The notes under the pieces are model-generated. The model did no database searches, had not been told where the DNA came from, and worked only from the letters and a program-made list of their open reading frames with translations. Positions 38,119-42,203 of a stretch of DNA of 42,203 bases are shown here, piece after piece. Position 1 is the first letter of the stretch. Every line of letters begins with the position of its first letter. Made by a program: the position numbers and the translations under genes. Source of the DNA: Pseudoduganella sp. (lineage in GTDB: Bacteria > Pseudomonadota > Gammaproteobacteria > Burkholderiales > Burkholderiaceae_D); assembly GCA_021323265.1 (NCBI GenBank), contig JAJTCO010000051.1, positions 1 to 42,203 on the forward strand, in the 5' to 3' direction.

Positions 38119-40185
38119 ATGAACAATTCCCGTCATGCGGCAGTGGCCGCATTCTCCGCCGCAGCCGCCGTGGGCGCGTTCGCGTTGCCGGGCGCCGCGC
38201 ACGCAGCCGTCGAGCGCATCGAGATCACCGAGCGCGTGCCGTTCGCGCCGGGCGTCAAGTTCGGCGAAGCGGGCGAGTACGAAAAGCTGCGCGGAGTCGC
38301 GCACTTCGCGCTGAATCCGAAGGCCACGCCCAATCTGCCGATCGTCGACCTGAAGCGCGCCCCGCGCGACAAGCGCGGCATGGTACGCTTTTCCAGCGAG
38401 TTCGTGCTGCTGCGCCCCGTGCACGGCAGGTCGAGCACCCTGGTGTACGACGTGAACAACCGCGGCGGCATCGCCATGCTGGGCCAGATCAACGGCAAGA
38501 GCCCGAAGAACAACGATCCCACCACGGCGGAGGACGCGGGCGACGGCTTCATGATGCGCCACGGCTTCAGCATGCTGTTCTCGGCCTGGACCTGGGACGT
38601 GGCGCCGCAGCCTGCGGGCGCGCGGCCGCTGGTATTCAGGCCGCCGGTGGTGAAGGGCGTGCGCGGCATGGTGGCCAACGAATTCATCGTCAATGGGGCC
38701 GAGGTGGCAACCTACGCCGGCATGCGCGGCCTGACGTACGAACCGGCCACGCCGGACGACCCGCAGGCCGTGCTGACCGAGCGCACCAGCCAGGGCGGCG
38801 AGCGCAAGGCGCTACCGCGCGCCCGCTGGCAATTCGTCGCGCCGGAGCAGGCGGGCGGTCCGGGCCGCATCAAGCTCGAAGGCGGCTTCCTGCCGGGCAT
38901 CATCTACGAGGTGCGCTACGAAGCGAAGGATCCGCGCGTGACCGGGGCCGGCCTGGCCGGCATCCGCGACTTGCTGGCCTATTTCCGCGACAACCCGGTG
39001 GAAGACGCCATGCCACCCAAGAACGTGCTGGTGTTCGGCATCAGCCAGTCGGCACGCCTGATCGGGCGCATGCTGCACGATGGCCTGAATGTGGACGAGC
39101 AGGGCAGGCTGGCGTTCGACGGCGCCTTCCTGCAGGTGCCCGGCGCCGGCGGCTCGGCCGGCTTCAACAGCCGCTTCGTGCAGCCCACGCGCCATCCGTC
39201 CATGCTGGAGGAGCACGATTACCCGGCCGACGCCTTCCCCTTCACCAGCGCGCCATCGCGCGACCCGCTCACCGGGCGCGTGGCTTCCACGCTGGACAAG
39301 GCCAAGGACAAGCGCGGCCGCCTGCCGAAGATCGTCATCGCCAACACCTCGACCGAATTCTGGAACCGTGGCGCGTCGCTGCTGACCACCGCGCCCGACG
39401 CCGCGGGCGACGTGGCGCCGGCCGCCAATGTGCGCGTGTACGGCTTCATGGGCGCCCAGCATTACGTGGGCCGCTCGCGCAACCGCGCGCCGTTTGCCGC
39501 CTGCGTCTCCACCACCAACCACTACCTGCCGATGCGGGCCCTGATGCTGGCGCTGGACGCCTGGACCAGCAAAGGCACGCCGCCGCCCGCCAGCGCCTAT
39601 CCGCGCCTGGAGGACGGCACGCTGGTCACGGTGGAGGCCTACCGCAAGGCTTTCCCGGCCGTGCCGGGCATTGCCCCTCCCGAACAGAACCTGCGCGAAC
39701 CGCGCCTCGATTACGGCCCGCGTTTTCCTCTGCAGGGCATTGCCGACATCGTGCCGCCGCTGCAGAAGACGCCCTACGAAACCCGCGTGCCAGCACCCGA
39801 CGCCGACGGCAACGACCGCGGCGGGGTGCGCCTGGTGGAAATGCAGGCGCCGCTCGGCACCCACACGGGCTGGAACCTGCGCGCGCCGGAGACCGGCTTT
39901 GGCGGCTTCACCTCGCGCTTTGACGGCAGCTTCGTGCCCTTTGCGCGCACCGAGGCCGAGCGCAAGGCCGCCGGCGATCCGCGCCCCAGCCTGGAGTCGC
40001 GCTACGCCAGCCGCGACGCCTTCATTGCCGCCACGCGCGCGGCCGCCGAACGCCTGCTGGCAGCGCGCCTGCTGCTGCAGGAAGACCTGGAACGCATCGT
40101 GGCCGAGCGTACCGGCCTGTACGACCGCATCCTGGCGCGCGACCCGGCCGACCGGGGCTGTGGCTACCTGTTCGCAGCGCCCTGA
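38119..40185 (+). CDS. Secreted alpha/beta hydrolase domain-containing protein
   Basis: 688-residue exported protein. The signal peptide (about 1-29, ending GAAHAA) is followed by a large body similar to the alpha/beta-hydrolase domain family of uncharacterised secreted proteins (VFGISQSARLIGRML; MGAQHYVGRS). The putative nucleophile elbow reads G-I-S309-Q-S311, i.e. GxSxS rather than GxSxG. The ATG at 38119 begins the signal peptide; the open frame extends upstream only as a shadow of the topB tail. It overlaps the convergent cyanophycinase gene by 22 nt. The substrate is unknown; an esterase- or lactonase-like activity is possible. Confidence 0.82.
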   Translation: MNNSRHAAVAAFSAAAAVGAFALPGAAHAAVERIEITERVPFAPGVKFGEAGEYEKLRGVAHFALNPKATPNLPIVDLKRAPRDKRGMVRFSSEFVLLRPVHGRSSTLVYDVNNRGGIAMLGQINGKSPKNNDPTTAEDAGDGFMMRHGFSMLFSAWTWDVAPQPAGARPLVFRPPVVKGVRGMVANEFIVNGAEVATYAGMRGLTYEPATPDDPQAVLTERTSQGGERKALPRARWQFVAPEQAGGPGRIKLEGGFLPGIIYEVRYEAKDPRVTGAGLAGIRDLLAYFRDNPVEDAMPPKNVLVFGISQSARLIGRMLHDGLNVDEQGRLAFDGAFLQVPGAGGSAGFNSRFVQPTRHPSMLEEHDYPADAFPFTSAPSRDPLTGRVASTLDKAKDKRGRLPKIVIANTSTEFWNRGASLLTTAPDAAGDVAPAANVRVYGFMGAQHYVGRSRNRAPFAACVSTTNHYLPMRALMLALDAWTSKGTPPPASAYPRLEDGTLVTVEAYRKAFPAVPGIAPPEQNLREPRLDYGPRFPLQGIADIVPPLQKTPYETRVPAPDADGNDRGGVRLVEMQAPLGTHTGWNLRAPETGFGGFTSRFDGSFVPFARTEAERKAAGDPRPSLESRYASRDAFIAATRAAAERLLAARLLLQEDLERIVAERTGLYDRILARDPADRGCGYLFAAP

Positions 40186-41369
40186 ACGGCGGGAGCGGCG
40201 TCGAGCCGCACGTTGAGGATCGAGTAGGCTTCCGCCACGTCGGAGGCATAGGCCACGCTGGCGGCGTCGCGCGAGAGGCGGAACGCGAATGCCGGTGCCG
40301 GCGCTGCGGCGCGCGGGTCGCCTGCCGCGATGCCCAGCGCTTCCTGCTGGTCGCCATCCATCAGCTTTTCCATCATTTCGACGATCGCGTTGTTGGCCAG
40401 GATGTCGTTGGCGTAGACCGGGCCGCGCCTTGCAGGCCGTGCCGGATCGAGCCGGCCGCCGGCCTTGTCGGGGGCGGGCGTGTGCACGCCGCTCACCAGG
40501 TCGTAGCGGTCGCCGCGATCGAGATAGCTAAGGCGCGCATTGGCCACGTTGAATGGGCCGGGCGCCGCGCTGGCCTGCGCCAGGTCGACCAGCAGCACGC
40601 CCTTGTAGCCGACCACTTCCAGCGCGCGCCGCGCGCGCACCACCACGGCCGTGTTCTCGTCGATCCCCAGGCCGAGCTTGTAACCCGCGTGCAGCATGGC
40701 CGGCAGCATGCGCGCGAAGCGCCCGCGCACCAGGAAGTGCTGGTCGATGAAGACCTGCCCGCCGACGAAGCCCAGGCCGGGCGCCAGGTCGCGCCCCGGC
40801 GTGACGCCCTGGCGCAGCAGGTCGAGCGTGGGGCGCGGATCGTGGAACATGGTGCTGCTCATGATGGCGGCGCCGGCGCTGGTGCCGGCGATGACGCCGC
40901 CGCGCCGGTAGAGGTCCCATATCGCGTCCAGCACGGCGCTGCGGCTGCCGTCGGCGCGCAGCAGCGCCTGCGTGACCAGGGCCTGGTCGCCGCCGCTGAA
41001 GTAGACGCCGCCGGCGCCGCGGATGGCGGCCGCCAGTGCGGGGTCCTCGGCGCGCGCGCGGTAATCGCTGCCCGCAAGGCGCACGGCCAGCGGCACCACG
41101 AAGGCGTCGGCGCCATAGCGCTTCAGCGTGGCGGCAATGCCTGCGCCCGAGCGTTCCGGGCGCGCGGCGGCGCTGGGCAGCACCGCGATGCGCGCACCGG
41201 CGCCGCCGGCCAGCGTGACGATGCGCTGCCACACTTCGGCCGTCTCGGGCCGCAGCGCGCCACCGATGATGACCAGGGCGCCCGACGGTTCGGCGGCCAC
41301 GCCGGCGGCCGCCGGCAGGGCGCTCGCCGCCAGCAGGATGCCGGCGGCTTTCAGGAACATGCGGCGCAT
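40164..41369 (-). CDS. Cyanophycinase (peptidase S51 family) with Tat-type signal
   Basis: 401-residue member of the cyanophycinase family, serine exopeptidases that cut cyanophycin (poly-Asp-Arg) into beta-Asp-Arg dipeptides. The nucleophile motif is GTSAGAA (Ser164). VIIGGALRP near the start, YFSGGDQ and LGLGIDENTAVVV match family motifs. The N-terminus MRRMFLKAAGILLAASALPAAA carries RRxFLK, the twin-arginine export pattern, then a hydrophobic stretch and an AxA-type site, so it is likely exported folded. The start overlaps the stop of the TonB receptor gene (TGATG), so the two are co-translated. It is longer than the intracellular enzyme (~270-290 residues) through its signal peptide and a C-terminal extension. 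Confidence 0.88.
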   Translation of the reverse strand: MRRMFLKAAGILLAASALPAAAGVAAEPSGALVIIGGALRPETAEVWQRIVTLAGGAGARIAVLPSAAARPERSGAGIAATLKRYGADAFVVPLAVRLAGSDYRARAEDPALAAAIRGAGGVYFSGGDQALVTQALLRADGSRSAVLDAIWDLYRRGGVIAGTSAGAAIMSSTMFHDPRPTLDLLRQGVTPGRDLAPGLGFVGGQVFIDQHFLVRGRFARMLPAMLHAGYKLGLGIDENTAVVVRARRALEVVGYKGVLLVDLAQASAAPGPFNVANARLSYLDRGDRYDLVSGVHTPAPDKAGGRLDPARPARRGPVYANDILANNAIVEMMEKLMDGDQQEALGIAAGDPRAAAPAPAFAFRLSRDAASVAYASDVAEAYSILNVRLDAAPAVQGAANR

Positions 41370-42203
41370 CAGCGGAAGCTGTAGTTGGCCGACAGGTACA
41401 GCGAGCGTCCGCGCGGGTCCGTATAGTTCGGATCGTAGCCGGCCAGGAAGCTGTAGATCTGGTTCGAGCGCGGCGGATGGGTGTCGAACAGGTTGCGGAT
41501 GCCGCCACGGAGTCGCAGCGCCTTGGACCAGGCGTAGCTGCCGGTCAGGTCCCACAGCTGGTAGGCCTTGACGCGGCGCTCGCTTCCGTCCGGGTTCGGG
41601 TTCTGGTCGCGGTAGTGCGAATAGAAGGTCTGCTGCAGCGTCGCCGAGAACGGACCGCGCTCGTAGTCCAGGCTGAGCGTATGGCGCCAGCGCTGCACCA
41701 CCTGGTCGTTGGCGAATACGCCCGCGCCCTTCAGTTCCGGCGCGCCAGCTTCCCGCGTGGTGTAGTCCAGCACGTAGGTGCCGGTCAGGCCGACGCCGAA
41801 GCGGCCCAGCGCGCTGACGGGACCGCGCCAGTTCAAGCCCAGGTCCAGGCCGGAGGTTTCCAGCGCACCGATATTGCGCAGGCGCGAATCGATCGACAGG
41901 ATCGGGCCGGGGATGCCCGGCAGCGTCGCGTCGGCCGGGCCGCGCTCGATGAAGGCCGCGTTGCGCACCGGATCGCTGAAGTAGGAGCCTTCCGGCGCCA
42001 CGATCACGTCCTGCTTGCGGATCTTCCAGTAGTCCAGGGTGGCGGTCAGGTTGCGCTGCGGTTCGAACACCACGCCGGCCGAGAACTGCTTCGAGGTTTC
42101 CGGTTTCAGGCCGGCGCGCCCGCCCAGCAGCTTGTCCGGCTGCAGGCCGCAATAGTCCGGGTTCTCGGTATTGTCGAACGCCGCGGTCTTGATGCAGCCC
42201 AGC
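41369..42203 (-). CDS. TonB-dependent receptor, C-terminal part (runs off window)
   Basis: The frame is open to the window edge; the visible 278 residues are the C-terminal half of an outer-membrane beta-barrel. Typical features are GLKPETSKQFSAGVVFEP, alternating strand patterns, IRNLFDTHPP and a final strand ending in Phe-Arg (YLSANYSFR). The N-terminal plug and TonB box lie outside the window. The stop overlaps the cyanophycinase start, so the receptor gene is upstream in a two-gene unit. It likely imports the product or substrate of that enzyme (inference). Confidence 0.92.
   Translation of the reverse strand, partial: LGCIKTAAFDNTENPDYCGLQPDKLLGGRAGLKPETSKQFSAGVVFEPQRNLTATLDYWKIRKQDVIVAPEGSYFSDPVRNAAFIERGPADATLPGIPGPILSIDSRLRNIGALETSGLDLGLNWRGPVSALGRFGVGLTGTYVLDYTTREAGAPELKGAGVFANDQVVQRWRHTLSLDYERGPFSATLQQTFYSHYRDQNPNPDGSERRVKAYQLWDLTGSYAWSKALRLRGGIRNLFDTHPPRSNQIYSFLAGYDPNYTDPRGRSLYLSANYSFR

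Noticed and set aside
41370..42152. Possible fusion of cyanophycinase with an upstream 260-residue region
   Set aside because: The upstream part is an off-frame reading of the TonB receptor; the Tat signal at 41369 marks the real start.

Overview
The window is GC-rich, gene-dense chromosomal DNA from a betaproteobacterium, most likely Burkholderiales and best matched by the Oxalobacteraceae (Massilia/Telluria/Duganella/Janthinobacterium group). This placement rests on gene order and family content recognised by eye (mreCD-mrdA-rodA-rlpA; DUF4390-ntrY-short ntrX; DUF3567; def-fmt and LysM-dprA-smg-topB), not on a database search. No rRNA, tRNA, CRISPR array, prophage or insertion sequence was recognised. 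Most of it reads as core genome.

Layout. (1) 1-5634, plus strand: elongasome operon mreC (5' end cut by the window), mreD, mrdA, rodA, rlpA. (2) 5621-11780, minus strand: argS, a SPOR protein, dsbA, then a tightly overlapping group of SDR oxidoreductase, birA, coaX and another SPOR protein. Three SPOR-type proteins lie within 5.5 kb. (3) 12033-18014, plus strand: a disrupted rsmB, a DUF4390 protein, the kinase ntrY, a short ntrX-like regulator, a small P-loop-less CobW-like protein and a DUF3567 protein. (4) 18065-23158, plus strand: a TPR diguanylate cyclase, a SnoaL-like/VOC/membrane-protein set, a class II glutamine amidotransferase and a degenerate EAL-HDOD protein, closed by a clear terminator. 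(5) 23219-25462: a two-gene ABC exporter, followed by a perfect REP-like palindrome. (6) 25508-29275, minus: metH. (7) 29520-32315: a tautomerase (plus) facing a LysR regulator, fmt and def (minus). (8) 32492-38075, plus: LysM protein, dprA, smg, topB with a histone-like tail. (9) 38119-42203: a secreted alpha/beta-hydrolase-like protein facing a Tat-type cyanophycinase that is coupled to a TonB-dependent receptor running off the window.

The most notable point is rsmB. Its last ~44 codons are present but in another frame, and the segment that should carry the catalytic TCS motif is absent (a deletion of about 31 nt). The shift makes the remaining RsmB frame run without a stop into the DUF4390 gene. 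Other points worth checking are the CobW-like protein that keeps CxCC but has lost its P-loop, the Tat cyanophycinase/TonB receptor pair, a DsbA with Trp before its cis-proline, an NtrX without an AAA+ domain but with its own promoter, and a perfect 9-bp dyad between metH and the tautomerase gene.
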